The notes: a model not told the origin generated them from the sequence alone. 64,000 nt of DNA from Sulfurovum sp. NBC37-1 (GCF_000010345.1 NC_009663.1:1054001-1118000); one strand, 5' to 3'; positions 35,230 through 44,926 are shown, counted from the first letter of the stretch. Numbers and translations: made by a program.

Positions 35230-36029
35230 TTTTTTTCCTCCCACTTGGGTACAGGTTTAAGCGGACCTTCATCACTCCCACAGGTACTGCAGCTATCGGC
35301 TCCAAGCATCTGTAGCAGTTCTATTTCACAGAAATGATCCTGGTCGCCGTGGGTATGGAACGTTTTCTTTTTATCGCTGATATCGTGGAAAGAAAGCGTT
35401 CTGTTGATATGGGCCGCTTTGTTCGCATACTCCAGAATGACCGAGATGTCATGGCTGACCACGATGATGGTAATATCCCTGTTGAGTAGTTTGAGCAGTT
35501 CATAGATCTCTTTCTGCCCTTTGGTGTCAATACTGGCCGTGGGTTCATCCAAAATAAGTATCTTTGGATGCGCGCAGAGTGCTCTGGCGATCATGACCCT
35601 TTGTCGCTGCCCACCGGAGAGAGAGCCGATCTTGTTCTGGGCATAATGTTGCATACCTACCTGGGAAAGTGCTCCCATAGCACAGGCTATCTCATCTTTC
35701 CCGTAACCGAAAAGCGGCCTCTTCTCGCCTACATGCCCCATGAGGACCACTTCAATGACCTTGATGGGGAAGTCCGTGTTTATGTTTGTATTTTGCGGGA
35801 CATAGCCGATGGAAGAGAGGTTCTTGTGCGGTGCTTCACCAAAGACCTTTATGCTGCCTTTCTGGACCTTGTTCACACCGAGTATCAGTTTGAGAAGGGT
35901 CGATTTTCCTCCGCCGTTGGGGCCGATAATGGCAAGGAAATCCTTCTCTTCAACATTGAGGTTCACATTCTCCAGAACAATATCTTTGTCATAGGCGAAG
36001 GTGAGGTTCCGTATTTCGATGACATTCAT
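35226..36029 (-). CDS. znuC: Zinc-type ABC transporter ATPase
   Basis: A 267-residue ATPase with Walker A GPNGGGKSTLL, Q-loop VPQNTN, signature LSGGQRQR, Walker B ILILDEPTAS and the His switch VVSHD. The C-terminus carries an extra His/Cys-rich stretch (HTHGDQDHFCE and CSTCGS), suggesting intracellular zinc sensing or binding. Eight bases separate it from znuA. Confidence 0.9.
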   Translation of the reverse strand: MNVIEIRNLTFAYDKDIVLENVNLNVEEKDFLAIIGPNGGGKSTLLKLILGVNKVQKGSIKVFGEAPHKNLSSIGYVPQNTNINTDFPIKVIEVVLMGHVGEKRPLFGYGKDEIACAMGALSQVGMQHYAQNKIGSLSGGQRQRVMIARALCAHPKILILDEPTASIDTKGQKEIYELLKLLNRDITIIVVSHDISVILEYANKAAHINRTLSFHDISDKKKTFHTHGDQDHFCEIELLQMLGADSCSTCGSDEGPLKPVPKWEEKK

Positions 36030-36036
36030 TTACGTT

Positions 36037-36903
36037 CTACTTATTCCCTGCAATGGCACGTGCGATATTCAGAAGGTTCTCCGACCATTTCTCGCTCAAA
36101 GGCGATACCTTTATCACGCTTATCTTCAACTCTTTTGCCATGGTCTGTGCTGCGGCATCGGAGAATTCGGGCTGTGTGAAGATCGCTTTGATCTTTTCCA
36201 CTTTGGCTTCTTTGATGAGTGCTATGAGTTCTCTTGGTTTGGGGCTCTTTCCTTCCACCTCTACCGGGAGCTGCACCAGGTTGTATTCGTGGGCGAAGTA
36301 ACCCCACGAAGGATGAAATACCATAAATTTGGTACCTTTGGGAGTCTTTGCCAGTATCGCTTTTATCTTTCTGTCCGTCTCATTGATCTTTGAAATGAAG
36401 GAATCAAGGTTCTGTCGGTAATATTCTTTATTTTCCGGATCTGCTTTGGCCAGTGCATTGTAAATATTCTTTGCAATGATCCTGACATTGGAAGGGGAGG
36501 TCCAAACGTGAGGGTCCAAACTGCTGTAACCCATCTCTTCATGTTTATGACCTGTGTGTTCCCCATGGTGTTCATGTGCCTGCATGGGCAGTTTCGTTAT
36601 GCCCTGTGTCAGGTCTATGATCTGCATTTTGCCATTGAGGTCTTTGAACCTTGGAAGCCATACCTTTTCAAACTCCACTCCTATGGCAAAATAGAGATCC
36701 GCCTTGGCGATCTCCTTCATCTGCGAGGGCTTTGGTTCATAGGTATGTGGGGAGTTCCCCGGCATGACCATCAGGGCAATATCGACCTTGTCCCCGCCGA
36801 CTGCTTTGATGAAAGTCTTTTCAGGCAGGATACTAACGACAGCATTGATATTAGAAAATATATATGTGCTTGAAAGCATAAATAAAAGGATGATTTTTTT
36901 CAT
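36037..36903 (-). CDS. znuA: Zinc-type periplasmic binding protein
   Basis: A 288-residue cluster A-I solute-binding protein with signal peptide (KKIILLFMLSSTYIFS). It shows SPHTYEPKPSQ, a His-rich loop (HEHHGEHTGHKHEE), SLDPHVWTSP, the FHPSWGYFAHEY segment and FTQPEFSDAA. The His-rich loop is typical of ZnuA rather than manganese proteins. No Zur box could be recognised upstream by eye. Confidence 0.88.
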   Translation of the reverse strand: MKKIILLFMLSSTYIFSNINAVVSILPEKTFIKAVGGDKVDIALMVMPGNSPHTYEPKPSQMKEIAKADLYFAIGVEFEKVWLPRFKDLNGKMQIIDLTQGITKLPMQAHEHHGEHTGHKHEEMGYSSLDPHVWTSPSNVRIIAKNIYNALAKADPENKEYYRQNLDSFISKINETDRKIKAILAKTPKGTKFMVFHPSWGYFAHEYNLVQLPVEVEGKSPKPRELIALIKEAKVEKIKAIFTQPEFSDAAAQTMAKELKISVIKVSPLSEKWSENLLNIARAIAGNK

Positions 36904-37017
36904 AAACAGATTATAGCCAAATTATATTACCTCACCAACAAAATATCCAAACGTTGATTTGTGTATTCAATAGAAAATGATATACTTTGACTCGATCCTG
37001 CAATGGAAGGTATATTT

Positions 37018-38031
37018 ATGAAAACGATGATACAACTGTTTTTTCTGTTCCTCATATTGCCTGTCTCTGTTTTTTCACAAGAATCAGGGTATAAACTGGG
37101 ACATGGTATAAAAGTGGGGGATCTGCCGCTCTATATGGGAGGCTATTTCTCGCTGGAGTATGAAGATCTGTCCCACACCGCCGGCCGCTCATTAAAACTC
37201 GATGATATCTCCGTGATGTTGTATGGCGAACATGAAAATATAGCGTATATGATGGAATTTGAAGCCAGTGATATCTATACCGAATCTTTTGGCGGTCCTG
37301 AAGCCAGTGAAGAGGTGAATGACCATTTTCATATAGAGCGGATGTATCTGGATTATACTTTCAATGAACATACTATGGCAAGAATGGGGAAATTCAACTC
37401 TCCCATAGGGTTGTGGAACCTTATTTCGATCAATGTACTGCGAGATACGACATCCAACCCGGTTATCAGTGAAATACTCTTTCCCCGATTCACTACAGGG
37501 GTGGAGCTAAAGTACAGCAGCAACAATGACAGTATGCTGACTGTGGATGTATTGGTACAGGGAACGGAAGATATGGATGCGCTCATCAGTGACGAAGTTT
37601 ACAATAATTTGGATACGGACCGTCATTACGGTGCAGGACTGTCCGCAGAGGGTGATGCATGGAATTACCATTTGAATGCCGGCTATTTTCGGCTCGTCAG
37701 TGACAAATCATACTTTTACTTTTCAGCAGCAGTGCAATATTTCCATGAAAAGTTCAAACTGCAGGGCGAGGTCGGCACACAATTTGATGATGAAGGTACA
37801 ACCGTGCCCTATGTCGGCTATGTTCAGGGGCTCTATACCCTCAAAGAGGGGCATGAAGCGATATTCAGGGTAGAGAGTTATGATGACCGTGATACCGACA
37901 GGCAGGATACATTTGCAGTATTTGCCTATACGTACAGGCCGTTGTATTCCGTTGCCATCAAAGGAGAGTATCAGTGGCACTCCTTTAGCGAGGACAACAA
38001 ATTCATGTTGTCTTTTTCCATGCTTTTTTAG
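37018..38031 (+). CDS. Outer-membrane porin-like beta-barrel
   Basis: A 337-residue protein with a signal peptide (KTMIQLFFLFLILPVSVFS) and alternating beta-strands ending in a C-terminal Phe (MLSFSMLF), as in porins. YLDYTFNEHTMARMGKFNSPIGLWN resembles OprO/P-type and TtgP-like phosphate-selective or general porins. GGAAGG stands nine bases before ATG 37018; the upstream ATG at 37003 would place that motif inside the gene. First gene of an operon with a PstS-like protein and a sensor kinase. Confidence 0.75.
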   Translation: MKTMIQLFFLFLILPVSVFSQESGYKLGHGIKVGDLPLYMGGYFSLEYEDLSHTAGRSLKLDDISVMLYGEHENIAYMMEFEASDIYTESFGGPEASEEVNDHFHIERMYLDYTFNEHTMARMGKFNSPIGLWNLISINVLRDTTSNPVISEILFPRFTTGVELKYSSNNDSMLTVDVLVQGTEDMDALISDEVYNNLDTDRHYGAGLSAEGDAWNYHLNAGYFRLVSDKSYFYFSAAVQYFHEKFKLQGEVGTQFDDEGTTVPYVGYVQGLYTLKEGHEAIFRVESYDDRDTDRQDTFAVFAYTYRPLYSVAIKGEYQWHSFSEDNKFMLSFSMLF

Positions 38032-38040
38032 GTTCGCGGT

Positions 38041-38451
38041 ATGCTGAAGTTCCTCTTCGCTTTTCTTTTGTTGTCTGTGGCCGTGTCGGCAGATGACCTG
38101 CTGGTCGTCACCAATGCTTCCAACGATATAAATACAGTGACTCCATTCCAGCTTCGTCAGGTCTATCTGGGTAAACGGCGCTTTTGGAAAGAGATGAAAC
38201 TGCTTCCGCTCAACCTGCCCCCGCAGAACAAACTGAGAAAAAAGTTTGAAAAAAATGTGTTGCATATGAGCCCGTCAGCACTGGATGCATACTGGATGAA
38301 AGAACACTATCTGGGGCATCGTCCGCCGTACCGTGTTGAATCCGTTGAAAGCATGATACGCTTTGTCAAAAAGGTCAAGGGCGCTATTGGGTATATTCCT
38401 GAACGTAAGGCAGTCAAGGGTATTAAAGTAATTTACAGGATAAAAGAGTGA
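38041..38451 (+). CDS. Small PstS-like periplasmic protein
   Basis: A 136-residue exported protein (signal MLKFLFAFLLLSVAVSA). The core NDINTVTPFQLRQVYLGKRRFW and YIPERKAVKGIKVIYRI match the start and end lobes of PstS-type phosphate-binding proteins, but it is far shorter than PstS (over 300). Such one-domain forms occur beside sensor kinases and may present a ligand to them. It overlaps the kinase gene by four bases. Confidence 0.75.
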   Translation: MLKFLFAFLLLSVAVSADDLLVVTNASNDINTVTPFQLRQVYLGKRRFWKEMKLLPLNLPPQNKLRKKFEKNVLHMSPSALDAYWMKEHYLGHRPPYRVESVESMIRFVKKVKGAIGYIPERKAVKGIKVIYRIKE

Positions 38452-40529
38452 ATAGTATATTGAAAAATATTATACCAAGAACATTGAAAAATAAGCTGCG
38501 TATTGTTCTTTTTTTCATCGGGTTCGTTCCCTTCATTGTAATTTTGCTTTATCTGCATAACCTTGGAAAAGAAAAGATACTTGATGATACTCTGGCCATT
38601 CAGCATGCACAAATGCACCTGGTAAAAACCAATATTGAACAGCAGTTAATCTCGTTGCAGAAAGAACTCCATTTTCTTGCTACGCTTGATATGATGAACG
38701 ATATGACCGTGGAAGATGTCGATAAGCGTATTGCAGCACTTTTGCTGCATAAAAAACAGGATATCGGGACCAATGTAGACCTTTTTGCGCTGGATACCAA
38801 CGGAAAGATCGTCGCATCTACATCAAAACAGAATAAAGAGATATTTGTCTATACCAAAGAGGTAGAGCATGCTTCCCGGCAGGCTAAAAGATATTTTTTC
38901 AAAAATAAGATGCTATATTTATTCTCTCCAGTCACTTCCTTGTTGCAGAACGGTGCAATGCTTGGCTATATTGTTCTTCGATATGACCTGAATAATCTGG
39001 AACAGTATGTCGTCAGACAAAAAGGGCTTACTACACTTTTCTATTTCCCCGAAAGTGCTTTGCACATAGGGGAAATGCCTGTCTATAAAACTTTAAAGCT
39101 TGAAGGGTATCAAAAAGATTACATTAGTGAGGACTATCTGATACTTAATGAACGTTTTGAAGGGATACTGTCCGAAGGGTTTATTGTATATATGATCGAA
39201 AAATCGATCGCGTTCTCCTTTTTAAACCAGTTCCTGCTTTTTTTATGGATCCTTTTTGCTTTTGGTTTCATTGTGATCGGAGTGCTTTCATGGTGGATGG
39301 GGGAGCGTATACTTAAGCCTGTGAGAACCCTGACAAATGCCACGCAGCAGATTATTGATACACAGGATTATACGACACAGGTCATTGTATCATCAGAAGA
39401 TGAGATCTCCGAACTTGCAAGCAATTTCAATGTAATGGTCGAAGAGGTTGATCGTACTTTCAGAATGCTTGAAGAAGAGAACAGGATGAGACTGTTGCGT
39501 TTTGTACAGCTTGTCACTATTTTCAACAATCTCATTCAGACTGAAAGCGAAGAGGCATGTATCTCATTGGCACTCGAAGAATTGCAGAAGCTGATGCCTG
39601 GCCAGCGCTTTTCTTTCAGCAAAACATATCCGGATAGGAAAGATGAACACGCACAAATGCTACTCTATGTGAAAGATTTTGAAAAAGGCACCAGTGATTT
39701 TTACGGGGTGATCTCACTGCCGGATGTCCGTAAAGAGGGTGACGAGGAAGAGCAGAAATTCTACCGTGCCATCGCGACGATGATCATGCTTCAGCTCGAT
39801 CAGATACGTTTGGTAGACCAGACCAAAGCGGCCTCTTCTGCCAAGTCCACATTTATCTCTCACATGTCGCATGAGTTGAGGACACCGCTGCATACGATCC
39901 TGAGCGCTACTCAGTATCTTATAGGCTATGAAGGTCTCACGATACCGCAGCAGGAGAAGATCGCTACCATAGAATCGTCCGCCGGACACCTGCTGGGTAT
40001 GATCAACGATATACTGGACCTTGTACAGATAGAAGCGGGGAAAGTGCCTGTCTCAAAAGAGATCGTAAGCAGTGGCACCATAGAGAAATTGACCAAAGAA
40101 GTCATAAGTATGCTCGAAGTTCTGGCAGAAGAGAAGCATATTGAAATGACGTTTGAAAACAGGCTTCGCAATGATGTAGAAGTGTTCTTGGACAGACGCC
40201 TGTTCAAACAGATACTTATCAACCTTATCTCCAATGCTGTCAAATTCACTGATGAAGGGACGATAGCACTTCGTATGGAACTTTGTGATGAAGGAGTCTG
40301 TATTGTTGTCCGGGACAGCGGTATCGGACTTTCCAGAGAAGAGATAGATGTCATATTCGATGAGTTCACACAGGTGAAGCAGAGTACGGACAGTATTCAG
40401 AAAGGAAGCGGACTGGGCTTGGCTATCAGTAAAAAACTGGCAACTCTTTTTGAAGGAGATGTTCTGTTGCAGAGCGAGGGTAAAGGATTGGGAACAACTG
40501 CAATACTGCGTTTAAAACTTCAGTCCTGA
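38448..40529 (+). CDS. Membrane sensor histidine kinase
   Basis: A 693-residue kinase starting at GTG 38448 (AGGA upstream). Order: TM1 (18-37), a periplasmic Cache-like domain (about 45-260), TM2 (262-285), HAMP, a GAF-like region (about 350-450), HisKA with phospho-His in FISHMSHELRTPL, and HATPase with NLISNAVKF, DSGIGL and GSGLGLAISK. No receiver domain. The partner regulator is probably the convergent gene at 40520, with which it shares ten bases at the 3' ends. Confidence 0.9.
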   Translation: MNSILKNIIPRTLKNKLRIVLFFIGFVPFIVILLYLHNLGKEKILDDTLAIQHAQMHLVKTNIEQQLISLQKELHFLATLDMMNDMTVEDVDKRIAALLLHKKQDIGTNVDLFALDTNGKIVASTSKQNKEIFVYTKEVEHASRQAKRYFFKNKMLYLFSPVTSLLQNGAMLGYIVLRYDLNNLEQYVVRQKGLTTLFYFPESALHIGEMPVYKTLKLEGYQKDYISEDYLILNERFEGILSEGFIVYMIEKSIAFSFLNQFLLFLWILFAFGFIVIGVLSWWMGERILKPVRTLTNATQQIIDTQDYTTQVIVSSEDEISELASNFNVMVEEVDRTFRMLEEENRMRLLRFVQLVTIFNNLIQTESEEACISLALEELQKLMPGQRFSFSKTYPDRKDEHAQMLLYVKDFEKGTSDFYGVISLPDVRKEGDEEEQKFYRAIATMIMLQLDQIRLVDQTKAASSAKSTFISHMSHELRTPLHTILSATQYLIGYEGLTIPQQEKIATIESSAGHLLGMINDILDLVQIEAGKVPVSKEIVSSGTIEKLTKEVISMLEVLAEEKHIEMTFENRLRNDVEVFLDRRLFKQILINLISNAVKFTDEGTIALRMELCDEGVCIVVRDSGIGLSREEIDVIFDEFTQVKQSTDSIQKGSGLGLAISKKLATLFEGDVLLQSEGKGLGTTAILRLKLQS

Positions 40530-41182
40530 ATTTTATATCTGACGCCCCTAACCGTTACGATACAGTTGTCTATTCCTATCTTCTTTCTCAGATTTTTGAT
40601 GTGTACATCAACAAGGTTACTCTGTTTCAGGCTGTTATAGTCCTGGCAGAGGTAGTCGTTGAGCTGGTAGCGGGTCAGTACGATGTTCTTGTTGTGTAGA
40701 AGCAGTTCAAGAAGATCGAACTCCGCAGGGCTCAGAGTGATCGGCTCTTTGTTGACACAGACTTTCCTGCTGCTTGTATCAAGAGTAAGATCACCGCTTT
40801 TAAGCAGTGTAGTTTTCTGCGGACTTTCTCTGCGCAGAAGCGCACGTATACGGGCCAGAAGCTCAATGTTCGAGTAGGGTTTGCAGAGGTAGTCGTCACC
40901 ACCGGCATCAAGTACCGCTACCCGGTCATCCACCTTACTGTTCGCAGAGAGCATGAGCACAGGAGTAGCATCTTCTTCTTCACGCAGAACGTTTAGAAGA
41001 GTCAGCCCGTCCCCGTCAGGCAGGTTCCAGTCAAGCAGTATAAGGTCATAACGTCTTTCATCGCAGTACTCCAGTGCATCCCTGTAGTTATAGGCGACAT
41101 CACAACGGTATTTTTCCTGTTCAAGCAGCTCTTTTAGCTGGTCAGCAACGGCTTTCTCGTCTTCAACGATTAGTAGATACAC
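40520..41182 (-). CDS. OmpR-family response regulator
   Basis: A 220-residue regulator starting at GTG 41182 with AAGGAG. The receiver has IVEDE, phospho-acceptor Asp in LILLDWNLPDGDG, and KPYSNIEL; the winged helix has LSPAEFDLLELLLHN and VDVHIKNLRKKIG. OmpR-type proteins bind direct repeats about 11 bases apart, exactly as found at 41409 and 43301. Confidence 0.92.
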   Translation of the reverse strand: MYLLIVEDEKAVADQLKELLEQEKYRCDVAYNYRDALEYCDERRYDLILLDWNLPDGDGLTLLNVLREEEDATPVLMLSANSKVDDRVAVLDAGGDDYLCKPYSNIELLARIRALLRRESPQKTTLLKSGDLTLDTSSRKVCVNKEPITLSPAEFDLLELLLHNKNIVLTRYQLNDYLCQDYNSLKQSNLVDVHIKNLRKKIGIDNCIVTVRGVRYKIQD

Positions 41183-41408
41183 AGTGCTCCTTTTTTATGA
41201 ACCCGGATTTTGCAATAGAGATCACAAAACTTTACACAAACCATTGTACCGTGAGCACATACAGAGAAACAATCGATGTACCTTCGGGTGCACCTTGTGT
41301 TTTTCGTAGATACCGCAGCACAAGCTTTGACAGGTTTCAAGCGATCCTAATGCAAATCCGAGATGAAGATATTATAGAAGTATTCTGCTTAAGGCGGAAA
41401 ACAGTCAC

Positions 41409-41425
41409 CTTCATCAAATCTTCAT
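41409..41425 (+). promoter_or_regulatory. Predicted response-regulator box, cytochrome promoter
   Basis: CTTCAT-CAAAT-CTTCAT is a direct repeat with 11-base period, 54 bases before the cytochrome start. The 35 bases from here to 41443 are nearly identical (three differences) to 43301-43335. The likely promoter element follows the box directly. A match to OmpR-family sites in form; binding is inferred. Confidence 0.6.
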
Positions 41426-41479
41426 TTATCTGTTTTACACTTCTATATCTTAAGTTAAACCCAGATTAAAGGAGATGAA

Positions 41480-43252
41480 ATGAAAAAAGTGTTTATACTG
41501 TTCAGTATGCTAATAGCTCTTTTTATGTTAAGCGGCTGCGGAGGTGGAAGTGGTGGATCGACCGGCACTACCGGGATAGACAGTACCGGTAACGCCAATA
41601 GTGACAATACCATGTATGGTGATAACCATGATGAAGAAGACAATACGGATGAAAGTGCAAACAACGGCGGCACGGCAGGTAGAGGTACGACCGTATCCAA
41701 CGGCTATACGCTCACAGCATGGAATGATTTGGGGATGCACTGTATGGACGGGAATGATTTTTCTGTGTTTTCAATACTGCCTCCCTACAATAATTTGCAT
41801 GCGCAACTGAAAGATAAAAATGGAGACCTGATCACCTCCGGTGTAATAATAACCTATGAATCTACGACAGGCACGGATGGAAAGATAAATGGATCGAGTA
41901 GTGACAAGACGAATTTCTGGGACTTCAGTCAGAAACTTTTTGGCGTAGTCCTTGCCCCCGACACAGGACTGAAAGGTAAAAAGACACCAAGCAGCACACC
42001 TGATACACTGGAATACAACAATGCATTCGGGTGGTGGGAAGCAGAGGGGATTCCGCTTACACCATACAATGATGACGGTTCTAAAAATTACTATCCTTTG
42101 GTCAAAGTGACCGCGAAAGATACCTCAGGGAACATACTTGCCACAGCCAAAGCGGTACTGCCTGTAAGTGATGAGATGGATTGTAAACGCTGTCATGCGA
42201 GCAACTCTCTTGCCCCGAAAGCGAAACCAAAGGTAGGCTGGGTGAACAATTCCGATCCGGAAAAAGACTTTAAACTGAATGTTTTAAGACTACATGACGA
42301 TCGTATGCCCAATGCGGTAAAGGACAACATGACTGCACTACAGGCAAAAGGATATACCTATGATGTCAAAGGTCTTGAAGCTACAGCTAATGCCGGAACA
42401 CCAATCCTGTGTGCAGCATGTCACTCAAGCAATGCCCTTCCAGGTACCGGTGTTGCCGGTGTCAAAGCATTCACTGCGGCTATACATGGATACCATGCCA
42501 ATGTCACAGATCCATATACAAACCTTTCTATGAACAGCAGTCAAAATAGAAGTGCCTGTTACGCATGTCACCCCGGAGCAGCAACCAAATGTCTTAGAGG
42601 TGCCATGGGGGATGCCAAAGACAGTGCAGGAAATGCTATGATGCAGTGTCAAAGCTGTCACGGTCACATGTCAAATGTTGCAGACAAAAACAGAAAAGGA
42701 TGGGTGGATGAGCCAAACTGTCAGGCGTGTCACTATGACGGCATGAGAGAGACATCGGCTATTGATCCGACAACAAATACGCTCAGACATGTTATAGATA
42801 CCAAATTTGCCACCAATCCCAATACCCCGGCAAATGGGCTGAGTCTTTATCGATTCAGTAAAGGTCACGGTAACTTGCAGTGCAAATCATGTCATGGTGC
42901 CACCCATGCGATCTATCCAGCACATCAGGCAGACAATCTGCTGGCAAAAGGTATACAGGGACATGCCGGCACCATCGGTGAATGTAGTGCATGTCACAGC
43001 TCCGTACCCAATACCGTTACAGGCGGTCCGCACGGTATGCACCCGGTCAGACAATCCTGGGTCAACGGGCATGAAGATGTAGCCGAAAACAATGCAGCAC
43101 AGTGTACGGTCTGTCACGGTCAAAACTATAGAGGTTCTGTTCTTTCTGAAACATGGACAGCAAGAACTTTTTCGGTCGAGAATGGTATAAAGACTTTTGC
43201 CAAAGGTCATCAAGTCAGCTGCTATGATTGCCATAACGGTCCCAATCCCTAA
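41480..43252 (+). CDS. Nine-haem c-type cytochrome lipoprotein
   Basis: A 590-residue secreted cytochrome. A lipobox (FMLSGC) gives a lipid-anchored Cys followed by a Gly/Ser/Thr-rich linker. A haem-free N-terminal domain (about 70-225) holds WNDLGMHCMDGND and FGWWEAEGIPLTPYNDDG. Then come nine CxxCH sites: CKRCH, CAACH, CYACH, CQSCH, CQACH, CKSCH, CSACH, CTVCH and CYDCH. It is likely an electron carrier or reductase in the periplasm or at the outer membrane. Strong AAAGGAG. It precedes the operon with the CcoN-like protein and shares its upstream box. Confidence 0.9.
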   Translation: MKKVFILFSMLIALFMLSGCGGGSGGSTGTTGIDSTGNANSDNTMYGDNHDEEDNTDESANNGGTAGRGTTVSNGYTLTAWNDLGMHCMDGNDFSVFSILPPYNNLHAQLKDKNGDLITSGVIITYESTTGTDGKINGSSSDKTNFWDFSQKLFGVVLAPDTGLKGKKTPSSTPDTLEYNNAFGWWEAEGIPLTPYNDDGSKNYYPLVKVTAKDTSGNILATAKAVLPVSDEMDCKRCHASNSLAPKAKPKVGWVNNSDPEKDFKLNVLRLHDDRMPNAVKDNMTALQAKGYTYDVKGLEATANAGTPILCAACHSSNALPGTGVAGVKAFTAAIHGYHANVTDPYTNLSMNSSQNRSACYACHPGAATKCLRGAMGDAKDSAGNAMMQCQSCHGHMSNVADKNRKGWVDEPNCQACHYDGMRETSAIDPTTNTLRHVIDTKFATNPNTPANGLSLYRFSKGHGNLQCKSCHGATHAIYPAHQADNLLAKGIQGHAGTIGECSACHSSVPNTVTGGPHGMHPVRQSWVNGHEDVAENNAAQCTVCHGQNYRGSVLSETWTARTFSVENGIKTFAKGHQVSCYDCHNGPNP

Positions 43253-43300
43253 CAGGATTTCCCTATAGGAAAAGAGAGGTATTCTCTTCTCTTTCCGGGT

Positions 43301-43333
43301 CTTCATCAAATCTTCATTTTTCTGTTCTATACT
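43301..43333 (+). promoter_or_regulatory. Predicted response-regulator box and -10 of the 43359 operon
   Basis: CTTCATCAAATCTTCATTT is repeated here exactly as in front of the cytochrome gene. TATACT at 43328-43333 is a good -10, leaving the repeat at the -35 position, the normal place for an OmpR-type activator. The box lies 42 bases past the CcoN-operon side of the cytochrome stop. Confidence 0.65.
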
Positions 43334-43358
43334 TCAACATCTCAATGAAAGGCAACGT

Positions 43359-44375
43359 TTGAAAACACTTTTGAAAACACCATTTTCAACTTATGCATTT
43401 ATGTTACTTTTTGCGGCGGAATTCACCTACTATCTGCTTATCTTGCAAACCGGGATCGTCGAGTATCACCACTCGAACCTTACTGAAATATGGATGGTAC
43501 CTGCCGGCGGCATGATCGGTATTCTCTTATCTATTCTTGTTTATAAAGACCGGCAATGGCTTATCTCTTTTCTTCTTTTTTCCCAGCTATTGCTTTCTAT
43601 TGATTATGCCAAAGCAAATGGTCTGGAGCTTTTTCTGCTGGGATTCATCAGTGGTCTGACAGCCCCTATGCTCATTGCCGGTGTGCAGCGTCTGTGGATC
43701 GTTGTCGTTGCCCTGGCACTCTCTTATGCGTTTGGAACCTATGTATTTGATGTGCAGGCGGTCGACAGAACAGGAATTGCATTGGGGCTGTCACTGTTCG
43801 CCTTTGCGACCTCGCTTTTTTCAGGTATGAATACGGTACGGGATGCAAAAGGAATGGTTTCATTGTACAGTATGGGCAATATCTTCCTGTGGCTACTGCT
43901 GGATGCCGCACTGTTCGAAACGCTTTCACGTAATACGGTGATGCATCTGTGGGGAGAGGATCATTTCATCTGGATGATCATTCTTTTCCACCTTATCGGT
44001 CTTGCAGTTGCCTACAGACTGAGACATTGGAAATATAATGATGCAGCACTGTTAGGGCTGTTTATCCTTACCTATGTGACTTATACATTGGGTTCCCAGG
44101 AGGGATTGTCCGTGGTCTATCCGTTTGTGATCTCTTACTACAATGTGATTATTCTAAGCAAGCTTATACGTTTGCCTTACGTTCAGCTCGCCCTCATGTC
44201 GCTCAGTCTATGGGCGGCATCAGGGTTGGGGCTGTTCATTGCCTTATCGCATACTTTTGCGATTGCCTGGGCAGTATTGGCACTCCTGATCTGGAACTTC
44301 TGGAACAAGCGTGGCACACTGAAACTGCCGGTCGGCAGTTTCATACTGCCTAAATCAACTGCAAACATACATTAA
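43359..44375 (+). CDS. Polytopic membrane protein of unknown family
   Basis: A 338-residue protein with about ten transmembrane helices, starting at TTG 43359 (AAAGG upstream). Not recognised; the length and helix number recall half of a MFS-like carrier. Membrane histidines occur in EYHHSN and MHLWGEDHFIW, and could bind haem or metal. First gene of a seven-gene operon. Confidence 0.65.
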   Translation: MKTLLKTPFSTYAFMLLFAAEFTYYLLILQTGIVEYHHSNLTEIWMVPAGGMIGILLSILVYKDRQWLISFLLFSQLLLSIDYAKANGLELFLLGFISGLTAPMLIAGVQRLWIVVVALALSYAFGTYVFDVQAVDRTGIALGLSLFAFATSLFSGMNTVRDAKGMVSLYSMGNIFLWLLLDAALFETLSRNTVMHLWGEDHFIWMIILFHLIGLAVAYRLRHWKYNDAALLGLFILTYVTYTLGSQEGLSVVYPFVISYYNVIILSKLIRLPYVQLALMSLSLWAASGLGLFIALSHTFAIAWAVLALLIWNFWNKRGTLKLPVGSFILPKSTANIH

Positions 44376-44390
44376 TCAAAGGAATCAACC

Positions 44391-44918
44391 ATGAAAAAAA
44401 CACTTTTACTTTCACTTTTGGCAGCCTCATCACTGATGGCATCTTCACTCATCGTCACAAACGGCAGTGTCAAAGCACATACCGAAGTATTCGGTGACTC
44501 GACGATCGATCCTGTGACCAAAAGTATTACTTCCCATTTGAGCATGGGAAATTCTGTAGAATCGATCAAAGGCAGTGTTGACGTTTCGGTCAGAAAACTG
44601 AAAAGTGACAACGAGACTCGTGACGAACATATGGTTGAAGCCATAGCGAGTGACAAGTATCCTCTGGCAACCTATACATTCAAAAGTGTAACAAAAACGG
44701 GGAATCAATATAAAATTGACGGGATTTTGAACTTTCACGGTGTTCAAAAACCGCTGAGCATCAAGGCTGATATTGCCGAAAAACCCGGTAGTGTAGCCCT
44801 GAAAGGAAAAGCTTCTTTCAAAATGTCCGACTATGGTGTAAAACCGCCGAAACTGCTTCTTTTGACGGTACGTGACCGCATCGACCTGAGTGTCAATGTG
44901 ACATTTAAAAAGAAGTAA
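44391..44918 (+). CDS. YceI-family periplasmic protein
   Basis: A 175-residue exported protein (signal KKTLLLSLLAASSLMA). The lipocalin-like YceI signature is seen in IKGSVDVSVRKLKSDNETRDEHM and KYPLATYTFKSV, then ILNFHGVQKPLSI. YceI proteins bind polyprenoid lipids or quinones in the periplasm, which would fit a respiratory operon. Start has AAAGGAATC. Confidence 0.88.
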   Translation: MKKTLLLSLLAASSLMASSLIVTNGSVKAHTEVFGDSTIDPVTKSITSHLSMGNSVESIKGSVDVSVRKLKSDNETRDEHMVEAIASDKYPLATYTFKSVTKTGNQYKIDGILNFHGVQKPLSIKADIAEKPGSVALKGKASFKMSDYGVKPPKLLLLTVRDRIDLSVNVTFKKK

Positions 44919-44926
44919 GACCACTG

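Noticed and set aside
41074-41469. 131-codon plus ORF before the cytochrome gene
   Set aside because: It starts inside the response regulator on the other strand, lacks a ribosome site and covers the operator.
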